Shown here: in pieces, positions 1 through 9,172 of the stretch
How the letters are laid out: each line of letters begins with the position of its first letter
How positions within the stretch are numbered: position 1 is the first letter of the stretch
Source: Mesorhizobium loti
GTDB lineage: Bacteria > Pseudomonadota > Alphaproteobacteria > Rhizobiales > Rhizobiaceae
NCBI RefSeq assembly: GCF_003148495.1
Contig: NZ_QGGH01000001.1
Coordinates: forward strand, 437,805 to 501,804
DNA: 64,000 nt
Direction: 5' to 3'
Program-made: the position numbers and the translations under genes
The notes under the pieces: generated by a model
Databases searched by the model: none
Seen by the model: only the letters and a program-made list of their open reading frames with translations
Told to the model about the DNA's origin: nothing

Positions 1-425
1 TGTTCATCTTCTTTTCGCCGCTCGGTCTCAACTATTCCTACGCCGGTGTCGTTATTGCACACACGATTTTGGCTTCGCCCTTTGTTGTCATCACCGTGAC
101 GGCCACGCTGACGCGCTTCGACTTCAACCTGATGCGGGCCGCGGCAGGTCTCGGCGCCGGCCGCCTGACGGCATTTCGAACCGTGATGCTTCCAATCATC
201 GCGCCGGGCGTCGCGGCGGGCGCGGTCTTCGCCTTCGCCTCGTCATTCGACGAAGTGGTAATGGTCTTGTTTATTGCCGGACCTGAGCAGCGCACGCTTC
301 CAAAGCAAATGTTCACGGGACTGCGTGAACAGCTCGATCCGACGATCCTCGCCGCCGCCACGGTGATGATCGTACTGACGAGTTGCCTGATGGCTATTGC
401 CTACAACGTCAATAAGAATAGGTAA
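1..425 (+). CDS. ABC transporter permease, PotC-like (3' part only)
   Basis: This is the C-terminal part of an inner-membrane permease of the spermidine/putrescine (PotC) type; the 5' end lies before the window. The open frame enters at base 3 and reads through hydrophobic segments. The cytoplasmic EAA-loop signature is seen as AAAGLGAGRLTAFRTVMLP, followed by GVAAGAVFAFASSFDEVVM, both typical of polyamine/opine importers. It couples substrate passage to an ABC ATPase that is not in view. The stop codon lies just before the next gene, which uses a nearby start, so the two are probably one operon with the importer feeding the oxidoreductase. The exact substrate cannot be read from this fragment. 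Confidence 0.9.
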   Translation, partial: FIFFSPLGLNYSYAGVVIAHTILASPFVVITVTATLTRFDFNLMRAAAGLGAGRLTAFRTVMLPIIAPGVAAGAVFAFASSFDEVVMVLFIAGPEQRTLPKQMFTGLREQLDPTILAAATVMIVLTSCLMAIAYNVNKNR

Positions 426-429
426 CGTA

Positions 430-1788
430 ATGCTGCACATCATGTCGCAAGACACAGGCAAGATCGGTGCGTTGCAGACCGGATTGTTCGCGAACGATTA
501 TCGCGAGGAACCCTATTGGTGGTCGGCGGCGCCGCTGCCTTCGGCCGACGAAAACAACGAACCGGCCGGCCTTGGCGGTAGGGCTGATGTCGTCATCGTT
601 GGCGGCGGCATCACGGGCCTAGTGGCAGCGATTTATCTGGCGCGCGCGGGTTGTGACGTTGCTGTTGTCGATGCGCAGAGGATCGGCGAGGGCGCTGCAC
701 GCCGCAATGCCGGCTTTGTTGGCCGCACGCTGAAGCGGTCCGTCGAATGGCTGGCGCAAAAGTCGGGGCGCGAGCACGCGTTGAAAGTTTATCGTGAGCT
801 TGACGCCGCCATGCGTGGTGTTCAGGCCTTCGTCGAGCGCGAGGGCATCGAATGCCACTACCAGACCTGCGGCCGCTTCATTGCCGCCAATTCGACGGCT
901 CATTTTCGAGCCTTGATCGCCGAACTTGAACAGACCCGACAGGCCGTCGGGTTCGATTATTCCGTGGTCGAGAAACATGACGTTCATGCAGAAATCGCCT
1001 CCGACAGCTACCATGGCGGCGCGGTCATTCCAGATCTCGGTTCAATTCATCCCGGGCTTTATCACGCGGGCCTTGTCCGCAAGGCGCTCGATGCTGGTGT
1101 CAGGCTGTATCCTCTCACCAATGTCGTGGGCATCGATCACACTGCGAATGAGAAGACCGTTCGAACGTCAAGAGGCGACATTGCTGCCCCTCATGTCATT
1201 GTCGCCACCAATGGATATACGAGCCGCGACCTCAGGTGGCTTGCAAGGCGGGTAATTCCTTTCCGTGGTTTTGTCATTGCAACCGAGCTGTTGCCACCTG
1301 AAACAATCGACAAGGTGATACCGCGCCGCCGCACCTATCTCGACACCAGGATGAACATCGATTTTATTCGCACCGCACCTGATTCGAGCCGCATTCTGTT
1401 TGGCGGCATGACTGGTACAGCGAGCCCGACGGCGACGCCGCTCGCAGGCGCGCTCCGCGATCGCCTTGTGAGAATCCTGCCTGACCTCAAGGGTGTCCGC
1501 CTCAGCCGTGCATGGACCGGGCACTGCGCGGGAACTTTCGATTTCATGCCCCATATCGGCACGAAGGACGGCGTGCACTTTGCCCTCGGCTACAACTTTG
1601 CCGGCATTCCTCTTGGAACACATTTTGGGGAGAAGCTTGCTGCCCGAATTCTTCAACGGGGAGACATGTCTTCGGCCTTCGACGTCGAAAAATTTCCTAC
1701 GGTGCCATTCTTTAACGGCTCGCCGTGGTTCGTGCCCTTGGCTATGCGCTATTTCGACTGGCATGATGATCGAATCGCAAAGGGCTAG
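430..1788 (+). CDS. FAD-dependent amine/amino-acid oxidoreductase (DAO family)
   Basis: About 452 residues. The dinucleotide-binding motif DVVIVGGGITGLVAAIYLA lies near residues 50-70, and a C-terminal FAD-contact region (WTGHCAGTFDFMPHIG ... GYNFAGIPLGTHFGEKLA) matches the DadA/PuuB/glycine-oxidase family. Such enzymes oxidise amines or secondary amino acids to imines or aldehydes. Its place between a polyamine-type permease and an aldehyde dehydrogenase suggests oxidation of an imported amine. ATG 430 was chosen because AGGT precedes it at a usable distance; an in-frame TTG at 397 lies inside the upstream gene and an ATG at 442 is also possible. The substrate is inferred only from neighbours. 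Confidence 0.85.
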   Translation: MLHIMSQDTGKIGALQTGLFANDYREEPYWWSAAPLPSADENNEPAGLGGRADVVIVGGGITGLVAAIYLARAGCDVAVVDAQRIGEGAARRNAGFVGRTLKRSVEWLAQKSGREHALKVYRELDAAMRGVQAFVEREGIECHYQTCGRFIAANSTAHFRALIAELEQTRQAVGFDYSVVEKHDVHAEIASDSYHGGAVIPDLGSIHPGLYHAGLVRKALDAGVRLYPLTNVVGIDHTANEKTVRTSRGDIAAPHVIVATNGYTSRDLRWLARRVIPFRGFVIATELLPPETIDKVIPRRRTYLDTRMNIDFIRTAPDSSRILFGGMTGTASPTATPLAGALRDRLVRILPDLKGVRLSRAWTGHCAGTFDFMPHIGTKDGVHFALGYNFAGIPLGTHFGEKLAARILQRGDMSSAFDVEKFPTVPFFNGSPWFVPLAMRYFDWHDDRIAKG

Positions 1789-1800
1789 AGCGCAGGCATC

Positions 1801-2607
1801 ATGGACAAGAGCACATCGGGCAAAGCGGCTACTGAAAAGCCTCTGGAGCGCTATGTGCGTATTCTCGAGATCGTCGCCGGCTTTCCAGGCGGCATCTCGG
1901 GAACCGCCGTCGGCGAGATGCTCGATCTGCCGAAAGCCTCGGCCTACAGGCTGATGAAGAGCTTGGCTGATGTTGAACTGATCGAGCAGAGCGGCCCAAG
2001 CGCGGCCAATTTCAAGCTTGGGCGACGGTTGGAAAGACTGCTCTTTTCAGGTGCGAGCGACGACTGGTTCAAGGTCGTTGCGCGTCCGACGTTGCAAGAG
2101 CTTTCAGAAAAAACCGGCCAGGCCTGCTTCATCGCGCGACTGTCGGGCGACAGCGTGCGCAGCCTCGACATGGTCGCGCCCGGCGATCTGGTCAGGGCCT
2201 ATATTGTCCCGGGGCACGAAATCCCGGCGCACGCCGGCGCCTCGGCCAAGGCAATCCTCGCCTTTCAGGATCCGAACTTCATCGCTTCGGTGCTCGACAA
2301 GCCGCTCAAGCGGTTCACGGCTGCGACCAAAGTCGACTTCGACGTCCTCGTGGAAGAACTGCAACTCGTGCGCAAAACCGGTGTGGCCTATTGCATCGGT
2401 GAAGATGTCGACGGATTTGCAGCGATCGCCGCGCCGATCAGGATCGATGGGCAGCGCACGCAGCATAGCCTGTGTGTCACGGGCACGATCCAGGGAATTA
2501 TCGACACCAACCGAGAAACTAACGTCGCAGTGGTCAAGCGTCTGGCGGAGAAACTGTCTAAGATCCTGGAAAAACAATTCCGGCATACGTTAAAAAGTAC
2601 AGCCTGA
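1801..2607 (+). CDS. IclR-family transcriptional regulator
   Basis: 268 residues. The N-terminal winged helix-turn-helix (about 15-75) contains GISGTAVGEMLDLPKASAYRLMKSL, and an IclR effector domain follows (GHEIPAHAGASAKAILAF; the late stretch GEDVDGFAAIAAPI is a family hallmark). IclR proteins sense small catabolic intermediates and repress or activate adjacent operons. It starts 12 bp after the oxidoreductase stop and is followed by a 261-bp promoter-like gap before the aldehyde dehydrogenase, so it likely controls the genes from 2869 onward. The effector is unknown. Confidence 0.9.
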   Translation: MDKSTSGKAATEKPLERYVRILEIVAGFPGGISGTAVGEMLDLPKASAYRLMKSLADVELIEQSGPSAANFKLGRRLERLLFSGASDDWFKVVARPTLQELSEKTGQACFIARLSGDSVRSLDMVAPGDLVRAYIVPGHEIPAHAGASAKAILAFQDPNFIASVLDKPLKRFTAATKVDFDVLVEELQLVRKTGVAYCIGEDVDGFAAIAAPIRIDGQRTQHSLCVTGTIQGIIDTNRETNVAVVKRLAEKLSKILEKQFRHTLKSTA

Positions 2608-2792
2608 GTCCAGAAAATCCTTGCCTGCTCGGCAGCGTTCGGTAGTAACCGAAGCGCTCTATTTGCACGTATTATTATAAAAGTTGTGTTTTTCGCGCAA
2701 CGTTTGAGGGTATTTTCGCAAGAAATATCTGACGAACGTCGTCGATGGCGCTCGTCTTTTGAGAAATCATTGCGGAACATTGCGATATTGTG

Positions 2793-2820
2793 TTGACAGC
2801 CAGCGACCGAAAGGTCTAAT
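2793..2820 (+). promoter_or_regulatory. Candidate sigma-70-type promoter before the aldehyde dehydrogenase operon
   Basis: TTGACA at 2793-2798 is followed after 16 bases by TCTAAT at 2815-2820, 49 bases before the ATG at 2869. The hexamer ATTGCG occurs twice just upstream (near 2769 and 2779), a possible part of an IclR operator. Pattern match only. Confidence 0.45.
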
Positions 2821-2868
2821 TTCTCATTAATTGACTGCAGGTATCGATTATCGAGAAAGGTAGCTTCC

Positions 2869-4359
2869 ATGAGTGCGATCGACTGGCGTCAAGCCGCGTC
2901 CAATCTCAATCTCCGCAAACAGGCATTCATTGGCGGAAAATTCGTCGACGCGGTGTCGGGTGGGGTGTTCGACGCGATCAATCCCTCCAATGGAACAACG
3001 CTTGCCCAGATAGCGTCGTGCGACGCGACGGATGTCGACCTGGCGGTGCGCTCCGCGCGCGGCGCCTTCGAGTCTGGCTCCTGGTCGCGGCGCTCACCGA
3101 GCGATCGCAAGAAAGTGCTGCAGCGCTTCGCCGAGCTGATGCATCAGCACGGTGATGAGCTCGCCCTGCTCGAGACCTTGAATATGGGCAAGCCGATCTC
3201 GGACGCGCGCTCAATCGACGTTCCGGCATCTGCCAATACGATCGCCTGGTACGCCGAGGCGATCGACAAGATCTACGACGAGATTGCTCCGACCGGCAGC
3301 GGTGCTCTGGGCATGATTACGCGTGAGCCTGTCGGCGTCGTGGCGGCGGTCGTCCCATGGAACTTTCCTTTGCTGATGGCATGCTGGAAACTCGGGCCAG
3401 CGCTCGCAGCGGGCAACTCGGTCATTCTCAAGCCTGCCGAGCAGTCACCGCTCTCGGCGATCAGGCTTGCCGAACTCGCGGCGGAAGCCGGTATTCCCGA
3501 TGGCGTGTTCAACGTGGTCACCGGCCTTGGCGAGACCGCGGGCAAGGCGCTTGGCCTGCACATGGATGTCGATGCGGTGACGTTCACGGGTTCGACTGAA
3601 GTCGGCAAGCTCTTCATGAGCTATTCCGCCCAGTCGAACATGAAACGCGTGGCACTCGAATGCGGCGGCAAAACCCCGCATATCGTCATGGCCGATTGCG
3701 GCAACCTCGACGAAGCCGCGACGGCGGCGGCTTACGGCATCTTCTTCAACCAGGGTGAGGTCTGCAACGCCGGCTCACGTCTTCTCGTGGACGCCAAGAT
3801 CAAGGACGCGTTTCTCGAGAAGGTGATTGCTGTCGGGAAAACGCTGACCGTTGGCGACCCTCTCGATGCGGCCACGAAGCTGGGCGCCATGGTCAGTCAG
3901 GTTCAAATGGATCGTGTGCTCGACTACATCGATATCGGCGCCAGGGAAGGGGCCGAGCTCAAGTCCGGCGGCAAGCGTGTCCTCAGCGAGACCGGCGGCT
4001 ACTACATCGAGCCGACCGTTTTCGACAATGTCAGCAACAAGATGCGGATTGCGCAAGAGGAGATCTTCGGCCCCGTCCTTGCCACCATCTCCTTTTCCGG
4101 GGCGGAGGAGGCGGTCGCGCTTGCCAACGACACCATCTATGGCCTGGCCGCAGCTGTTTGGACCGACAACATCGACGTCGCGCTGTCCACCGCTCGCCGG
4201 CTTAGAGCGGGCTCTGTCTGGATCAACAACTTTGATGAGAGCAACATTACAATGCCCTTTGGCGGCTACAAGCAGTCGGGCTTCGGACGGGACAAATCGC
4301 TGCATGCGATCGACAAATACACCGAGCTGAAGGCAACCTGGATCAAGATCCGCGCCTAG
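2869..4359 (+). CDS. NAD(P)-dependent aldehyde dehydrogenase (PuuC/BADH-like)
   Basis: 496 residues, full length for the ALDH superfamily. Visible motifs: VVPWNFPLLMACWKLGPALA (cofactor region), FTGSTEVGKL, the general-base region LECGGKTPHIV, the catalytic cysteine in FFNQGEVCNAGSR, EEIFGPVL, and the C-terminal MPFGGYKQSGFGRD. It oxidises an aldehyde to a carboxylate with NAD(P)+. The MPFGGYKQSG ending is typical of gamma-glutamyl-gamma-aminobutyraldehyde and betaine aldehyde dehydrogenases. First gene of a run extending to 9127. The likely aldehyde donor is the FAD oxidoreductase or the N-demethylating flavoprotein nearby; that link is inferred. Confidence 0.92.
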   Translation: MSAIDWRQAASNLNLRKQAFIGGKFVDAVSGGVFDAINPSNGTTLAQIASCDATDVDLAVRSARGAFESGSWSRRSPSDRKKVLQRFAELMHQHGDELALLETLNMGKPISDARSIDVPASANTIAWYAEAIDKIYDEIAPTGSGALGMITREPVGVVAAVVPWNFPLLMACWKLGPALAAGNSVILKPAEQSPLSAIRLAELAAEAGIPDGVFNVVTGLGETAGKALGLHMDVDAVTFTGSTEVGKLFMSYSAQSNMKRVALECGGKTPHIVMADCGNLDEAATAAAYGIFFNQGEVCNAGSRLLVDAKIKDAFLEKVIAVGKTLTVGDPLDAATKLGAMVSQVQMDRVLDYIDIGAREGAELKSGGKRVLSETGGYYIEPTVFDNVSNKMRIAQEEIFGPVLATISFSGAEEAVALANDTIYGLAAAVWTDNIDVALSTARRLRAGSVWINNFDESNITMPFGGYKQSGFGRDKSLHAIDKYTELKATWIKIRA

Positions 4360-4436
4360 CGGTCGTACTGGCTTCATCCCCTGACAAAGCACGCCCTTCG
4401 TCCTTCTTTGAGGCGAAGACACAGAAAGAGCCATGC

Positions 4437-6482
4437 ATGCGCGATCCACGCTTCGATATCCTGTTCGAGCCGGTGCGGATCGGACCTGTTGTCGCTCGCA
4501 ATCGGTTCTACCAGGCACCTCACTGCAACGGCATGGGCAATTTGCGACCGCAAGCCCATGCCGCCATGCGCGGTATCAAGGCCGAGGGCGGATGGGCGGT
4601 GGTCAACACCGAGCATTGTTCGGTTCATCCCTCAGGCGACCTCATGCCGGAGGTTCTGCAGATGCTGTGGGATGACGGCGACATTCCACCGCTCGCTTTG
4701 ATGGTCGAAGCGGTCCACGAGCACGGCTCGCTGGCCGGCGTGCAACTCGCCTATCCCGCCTACTACAACGCCAATCGCATGACCCGCGACGTGCCGCTCG
4801 GCCCGATGGACCGACCCGTCAGCGGACACCATCCGGTCCAGGTTCGCGCCATGGACAAGTCCGACATCAAGGCACTGCTGGGATGGTGGAAGGCGGCGGC
4901 GCAGCGGGCGCGCAAGGCCGGCTTCGACATTCTCAATGTCGACGGCAATTTCTCCACCATCGCCTTCCAATTCATTTCGCCCCGCAATCAGCGCACCGAC
5001 GAATATGGCGGCTCGCTGAAAAACCGGGTTCGCCTTCTCAAGGAATTGATCGAGGCAACGCGAGAGGGTGGCGGCGATGCCTGCGCGGTGAGCGTACGTC
5101 TGATCATCGATGAACTGTTTGGCCCCGAAGGACTTCGCGCCGCGGACGAAGGGATAGAGGCCATAGGCTTGCTCGCCGAACTGCCGGACCTGTGGGATCT
5201 CGTCGTTGGAACCTGGGCCGACGATTCGCCGACCTCCCGCTTCGCACCCGAGAACGACCACGAGCCGTTCATGACCGGGATCAAGGGCGTCACCACCAAG
5301 CCGGTCGTCGGTGTCGGGCGCTTCACTTCGCCCGACACGATGGCAAGCCTGATCCGTCGCGGCGTGCTTGACATGATTGGCGCCGCGCGCCCCTCGATCG
5401 CCGATCCCTTCTTGCCGAAGAAGATCGAGGAGGGGCGCTACGAAGATATCCGCGAGTGCATTGGCTGCAACATCTGCGTGTCCAGCCACTTTGCCATGAC
5501 GAACCTGCGCTGCACGCAAAACCCGACCATGGGCGAAGAATGGCGTCGCGGCTGGCATCCCGAACGAATTTCCACCAAATCAAGCGATGCGACCGTGCTC
5601 GTGGTTGGCGGTGGGCCAGCGGGTCTCGAATGCGCCCGGGCGCTCGGTCAGCGCGGCTACCAGGTAACCTTGGCCGAGCGTCAAAGCCGTCTCGGTGGCC
5701 GCGTGACCCTTGAGGGCGAGCTGCCGGGTCTGCGTGAGTGGCTGAGGGTCCGCGACTGGCGCGTCACTCAGCTCGACAAACTCTCGAATGTCGGTGTCTA
5801 TCTCGAAAGCGATCTCGGATTGGCCGATGTTCTCGAGTTTGACGCCGATGAGGTCGTGCTCGCGACTGGATCGCAATGGCGCGCCGATGGCGTGGGGCGC
5901 GCGGCGTTCAAGCCGCTTGCATTGTCAGCCAGCGTGCCCGTGTTCACACCGGACGACATCATGGGCGGCAATATCCCTTCGGGCCGCATTATCGTCTATG
6001 ACGACGACCACTACTACATGGGCGCCGTGATCGCTGAAAAGCTGGCGCTGATGGGCAATAATGTGACGTTGGTCACGCCAGCGGCCGACGTCTCCTCCTT
6101 CACGATCAACACGCTTGAAAACATTCGAACAGCAAAGCGGCTATATGAGCGTGGCGTTGGAATGGTTACGCACATGGCGCTCGCCGGTGCGCATGAAGGC
6201 CAGGCCCTCTTCGTCGATGCGCGAACAGGCGCAACGAGCCACCGGGAGACCGACGCCCTTGTCCTCGTCACAGCGCGGCTACCTCGCAACGAACTGTTTG
6301 AAGCGCTGAGCGCCCGTCTTGACAGGGGTGACGCAGGCCGACTGCGCCGTGTCTCGCGCATCGGGGATTGCGAAGCGCCGGCCGCCATCTATGCCGCCGT
6401 CTATTCGGGGCACCGTTTTGCTCAAGAATTCGACAACGGCCATCCGACCTTGCGTCGCGAGCGGATCAATCTTGCCACGTAG
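4437..6482 (+). CDS. FMN/4Fe-4S/FAD oxidoreductase (trimethylamine dehydrogenase / N-demethylase type)
   Basis: 681 residues. Residues 1-370 are an old-yellow-enzyme FMN barrel (FDILFEPVRIGPVVARNRF; ISPRNQRTDEYGGSLKNR; VVGVGRFTSPDTM). A 4Fe-4S loop follows (CIGCNICVSSHF with a fourth Cys in LRCTQNP). The C-terminal half carries a Rossmann FAD domain (VLVVGGGPAGLECARALG) and a second nucleotide-binding part. This three-module plan is shared by trimethylamine/dimethylamine dehydrogenase, 2,4-dienoyl-CoA reductase and rhizobial N-methylproline (stachydrine) demethylases. With amine genes around it, oxidative N-demethylation is the favoured role; enoate reduction is the alternative. ATG 4437 gives the usual family N-terminus. 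Confidence 0.85.
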   Translation: MRDPRFDILFEPVRIGPVVARNRFYQAPHCNGMGNLRPQAHAAMRGIKAEGGWAVVNTEHCSVHPSGDLMPEVLQMLWDDGDIPPLALMVEAVHEHGSLAGVQLAYPAYYNANRMTRDVPLGPMDRPVSGHHPVQVRAMDKSDIKALLGWWKAAAQRARKAGFDILNVDGNFSTIAFQFISPRNQRTDEYGGSLKNRVRLLKELIEATREGGGDACAVSVRLIIDELFGPEGLRAADEGIEAIGLLAELPDLWDLVVGTWADDSPTSRFAPENDHEPFMTGIKGVTTKPVVGVGRFTSPDTMASLIRRGVLDMIGAARPSIADPFLPKKIEEGRYEDIRECIGCNICVSSHFAMTNLRCTQNPTMGEEWRRGWHPERISTKSSDATVLVVGGGPAGLECARALGQRGYQVTLAERQSRLGGRVTLEGELPGLREWLRVRDWRVTQLDKLSNVGVYLESDLGLADVLEFDADEVVLATGSQWRADGVGRAAFKPLALSASVPVFTPDDIMGGNIPSGRIIVYDDDHYYMGAVIAEKLALMGNNVTLVTPAADVSSFTINTLENIRTAKRLYERGVGMVTHMALAGAHEGQALFVDARTGATSHRETDALVLVTARLPRNELFEALSARLDRGDAGRLRRVSRIGDCEAPAAIYAAVYSGHRFAQEFDNGHPTLRRERINLAT

Positions 6483-6491
6483 AACCAAGTG

Positions 6492-7814
6492 ATGAGCGAC
6501 CTTATGTCAGCACCAGCGACACCAAATTCCGAAAACCTCTATGCCCGTGCCCGCGAGGTCATGCCTGGCGGGAACACGCGCACGACCGTCTATCGCAAGC
6601 CGCATCAAATCTATGCCTGGCGCGGCGATGGCTGCCGGATCACCGATGTCGATTGCCATGTCCGGATCGACGCCTTGGGGAACTTCACCTCTCTGATTCA
6701 TGGCTATGGCAATCGCCAGATCCTCGAGGCTGCCACACGGCAGCTCGAGGCCGGCACATGTTTCGGCATGCCCACCGAGAGTGAGATCCGGCTGTCGGAA
6801 ATCCTGTGCGACCGTCTGCCGTCCGTCGAGCAGCTTCGTTACACCAATTCCGGCACTGAAGCGGTGATGAACGCGATCAAGGCGGCGCGCGCCTATACCG
6901 GCCGACCGAAGATTGCAAAATGCGAGGGCGCCTACCACGGGACCTACGATCCAGCCGAGACAAGCCAGGACGCCACCCCCGCCACCTGGGGCGACATCGA
7001 CAGGCCGGGATCCGTGCCGACCGCCAAGGGGACACCCCAGGGCGTGCTCGACGATGTCGTCGTCATTCCCTTCAACAACACGCCTGTAGCCGAGGCAATC
7101 CTTCGCGCCAGCGGCAACAGCCTGGCGGCCGTGCTCGTCGATGTCATGCCCAATCGCGCAGGGCTGGTGCCGGCTAAGCCCGAATATCTGGCGATGCTGC
7201 GGCGGGTTACGCGCGAGCTTGGGGCGCTGCTGATCCTCGACGAGGTCATCACCTTTCGCCTTGGCTACAATGGTGCGCAGGGCCGTTTCGACATCGATCC
7301 GGATTTCACCACGCTGGGCAAGATTATCGGTGGCGGCTTCGCCATCGGCGCCATCGGCGGCCGCGCGGAGGTGATGTCGGTGTTCGATCCGAGCAAGGGT
7401 CCGCCCGCGGTGCCGCATGGCGGCACATTCAGCGCCAATCCCATGTCCATGTCGGCAGGGATAGCCGCTCTGGAGGAATTGACCCCTGCCGCATTCGAGA
7501 AGCTCGAGGCGCTCGGTGATCGATTCGACCAGGGTATTGGTGCCTGTTTTGCCCGACACGGGATCAAGGGGCAGGTTGCCGGACTGGGTTCGCTGCGGCG
7601 TGTCCACCTGACGGACGCACCGCTGAGCGACTACCGCTCCACATTCGCCGCAGATGGCGCCGCGCGGGTATCGGCCCTCGCCAAGGCGTTGTTCGACGAA
7701 GGCGTGATCATTGCAGGCAATGGATTGATGGCGTTCTCCACTGCCATGGAAGATGCCGATATCGACGAAATAGTGCGGGCCTTCGACCGGGCATTGCTGC
7801 CTTTCGCATCATGA
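6492..7814 (+). CDS. Class III PLP aminotransferase (GSAM / beta-amino-acid aminotransferase-like)
   Basis: About 440 residues, fold-type I PLP enzyme. Seen: YTNSGTEAVMNAIKAAR (phosphate cup), AYHGTYD, the Asp that contacts the PLP ring nitrogen in LLILDEVITFR, and the Schiff-base lysine in TTLGKIIGGGFAIGAIGG. The protein resembles glutamate-1-semialdehyde aminomutase, but it lies in a catabolic cluster with no tetrapyrrole genes. Mesorhizobial beta-amino acid aminotransferases belong to this subfamily, and the BKACE gene two positions downstream uses beta-keto acids. A beta-amino acid to beta-keto acid step is therefore a reasonable inference. ATG 6492 is preferred to GTG 6489. The stop overlaps ATG 7811 of an extended reading of the next gene. 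Confidence 0.87.
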   Translation: MSDLMSAPATPNSENLYARAREVMPGGNTRTTVYRKPHQIYAWRGDGCRITDVDCHVRIDALGNFTSLIHGYGNRQILEAATRQLEAGTCFGMPTESEIRLSEILCDRLPSVEQLRYTNSGTEAVMNAIKAARAYTGRPKIAKCEGAYHGTYDPAETSQDATPATWGDIDRPGSVPTAKGTPQGVLDDVVVIPFNNTPVAEAILRASGNSLAAVLVDVMPNRAGLVPAKPEYLAMLRRVTRELGALLILDEVITFRLGYNGAQGRFDIDPDFTTLGKIIGGGFAIGAIGGRAEVMSVFDPSKGPPAVPHGGTFSANPMSMSAGIAALEELTPAAFEKLEALGDRFDQGIGACFARHGIKGQVAGLGSLRRVHLTDAPLSDYRSTFAADGAARVSALAKALFDEGVIIAGNGLMAFSTAMEDADIDEIVRAFDRALLPFAS

Positions 7815-7852
7815 TAGCGGCAGGAAACTCCAGGGCAGCCAAGGAGTGGCAC

Positions 7853-8239
7853 ATGAAAAGGGCCAGGGTCGACGTGAACAACAAGTGGGGCGCGGCTATC
7901 GGTTATTCCCGGGCGGTGCGCGCCGGAAACATCATTGTTGTATCGGGCACTTCCGCCTCTGGACCCGATGGGGCACTTCACCCCGGCGATGCGGAACAAC
8001 AAACCATCGTGGTTCTGCAGCGCATCGGTGCTGCGTTGCACGAACTCGACGCCTCGATCGACGATATTGTCGAGACGCGCATTTTCTTGCGCAACATGAG
8101 CGACTGGGAGGCCGTCGGCAAAGCCCACGGCTCCGTTTTCGGCGCCATTCGACCCGCAACGACGATGGTGCAGGCGGGAGCACTAATCGACGAGAGCCTT
8201 CTCGTCGAGATCGCCGCCACTGCCATCCTTGCAAGCTGA
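7853..8239 (+). CDS. RidA/YjgF-family protein (imine/enamine deaminase type)
   Basis: About 128 residues with the Rid fold pattern: GYSRAVRAGNIIVVSGTS near the start, LDASIDDIVETRIFLRNMSDWEAVGKAHGSVF in the middle, and RPATTMVQAGALIDESLLVEIAATA at the end. Rid proteins hydrolyse reactive enamine/imine intermediates released by PLP enzymes, which fits the aminotransferase directly upstream. Start ATG 7853 is chosen because AAGGAG lies 6 bases before it; an in-frame ATG at 7811 overlaps the upstream stop and would add 14 poorly conserved residues. The RPATT segment lacks the Arg-x-Ala-Val form of canonical RidA, so it is probably a Rid subgroup member. Confidence 0.85.
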   Translation: MKRARVDVNNKWGAAIGYSRAVRAGNIIVVSGTSASGPDGALHPGDAEQQTIVVLQRIGAALHELDASIDDIVETRIFLRNMSDWEAVGKAHGSVFGAIRPATTMVQAGALIDESLLVEIAATAILAS

Positions 8240-8251
8240 GAGGGTAGTCTG

Positions 8252-9127
8252 ATGTCGAAGGACACCATCATCACCTGCGCCGTGACCGGTAGCCTGACAA
8301 GGCCGCAAGACAACGCAAATCTGCCGGTCACGCCGGAGCAGATCGCTGTCTCGGCGCTTGAGGCCGCCGATGCAGGGGCGTCCATCCTGCATCTTCACGT
8401 TCGCCATCCCGACGGTCGGCCGTCGATGGAACTCGATCACTACCGCGAGCTCGTTCGTTTGATCCGCGCCAAGAATACGGAGGTGATCCTGAATATCACC
8501 ACCGGACCTGGTGGCCGGTTCCAGCCCGGTGAGGAGGACCCCAAGATTGCCGGCCCCCGGACCAATTTCGTGACCGCTGAACGCCGCGTCGAGCATATCC
8601 GCGATCTGCGGCCCGACATCTGCACCTTGGATCTCAACACGATGACGTTCGGCAGCGAGGTCGTCATCAACACGCCCCCCAACGTCAAGAAGATGGCGGA
8701 GATCATCTATGACTGTGGGGTCCGGCCCGAGTTCGAGCTTTTCGACAGCGGAGACATCAATCTCCTCAACGACTTTCTCGCAAGCGGCGTGTTTCGCGGT
8801 CCGCCGCTCGCAAGTCTTGTGCTTGGTGTGAAATACGGCTTCGCGACGACGCCTGAGACCATGATGTTCGCTCGCAACATGCTGCCCCGGGAAGCGATCT
8901 GGACAGGCTTTGGCATCGGCCGCGCCGCTTACCCGATGTTGATGCAATCCTACCTGCTTGGCGGCCATGTACGGATCGGGATGGAGGACACGATCCGCAT
9001 GTCGAAGACCGAGCTTGTGAAGAGCAATGCCGAACTGGTCGAGAAAGCGAAATGGCTTCTGGAAAGGCTTGGCGCCACGATCGCCAGCCCTGCTTCAGCG
9101 CGATCTCAGCTCGCTTTGAAGGCTTAG
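8252..9127 (+). CDS. Beta-keto acid cleavage enzyme (BKACE, DUF849)
   Basis: 291 residues, standard length for the family. Seen: [11 protein letters not shown] at the N-terminus, the metal-binding [33 protein letters not shown], and a C-terminal [32 protein letters not shown] enzymes (Kce is the prototype) use Zn2+ to condense a beta-keto acid with acetyl-CoA, giving acetoacetate and a new CoA thioester. Last gene of the 2869-9127 run, 12 bp after the Rid gene. The beta-keto substrate is unknown; a product of the upstream aminotransferase is a natural guess. A relic of a second copy lies at 11.6 kb. Confidence 0.9.
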   Translation: MSKDTIITCAVTGSLTRPQDNANLPVTPEQIAVSALEAADAGASILHLHVRHPDGRPSMELDHYRELVRLIRAKNTEVILNITTGPGGRFQPGEEDPKIAGPRTNFVTAERRVEHIRDLRPDICTLDLNTMTFGSEVVINTPPNVKKMAEIIYDCGVRPEFELFDSGDINLLNDFLASGVFRGPPLASLVLGVKYGFATTPETMMFARNMLPREAIWTGFGIGRAAYPMLMQSYLLGGHVRIGMEDTIRMSKTELVKSNAELVEKAKWLLERLGATIASPASARSQLALKA

Positions 9128-9172
9128 AAGTCCTGAAGACGATGCCAATAGCGGGAATTTGGGAGAACTGAA

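Noticed and set aside
6507..7607. A 366-codon minus-strand frame opposite the aminotransferase
   Set aside because: Antisense shadow of a gene with intact PLP motifs.
6492..7814. Calling the class III aminotransferase HemL (glutamate-1-semialdehyde aminomutase)
   Set aside because: The catabolic neighbours (Rid, BKACE) and lack of tetrapyrrole genes make a catabolic aminotransferase more likely.
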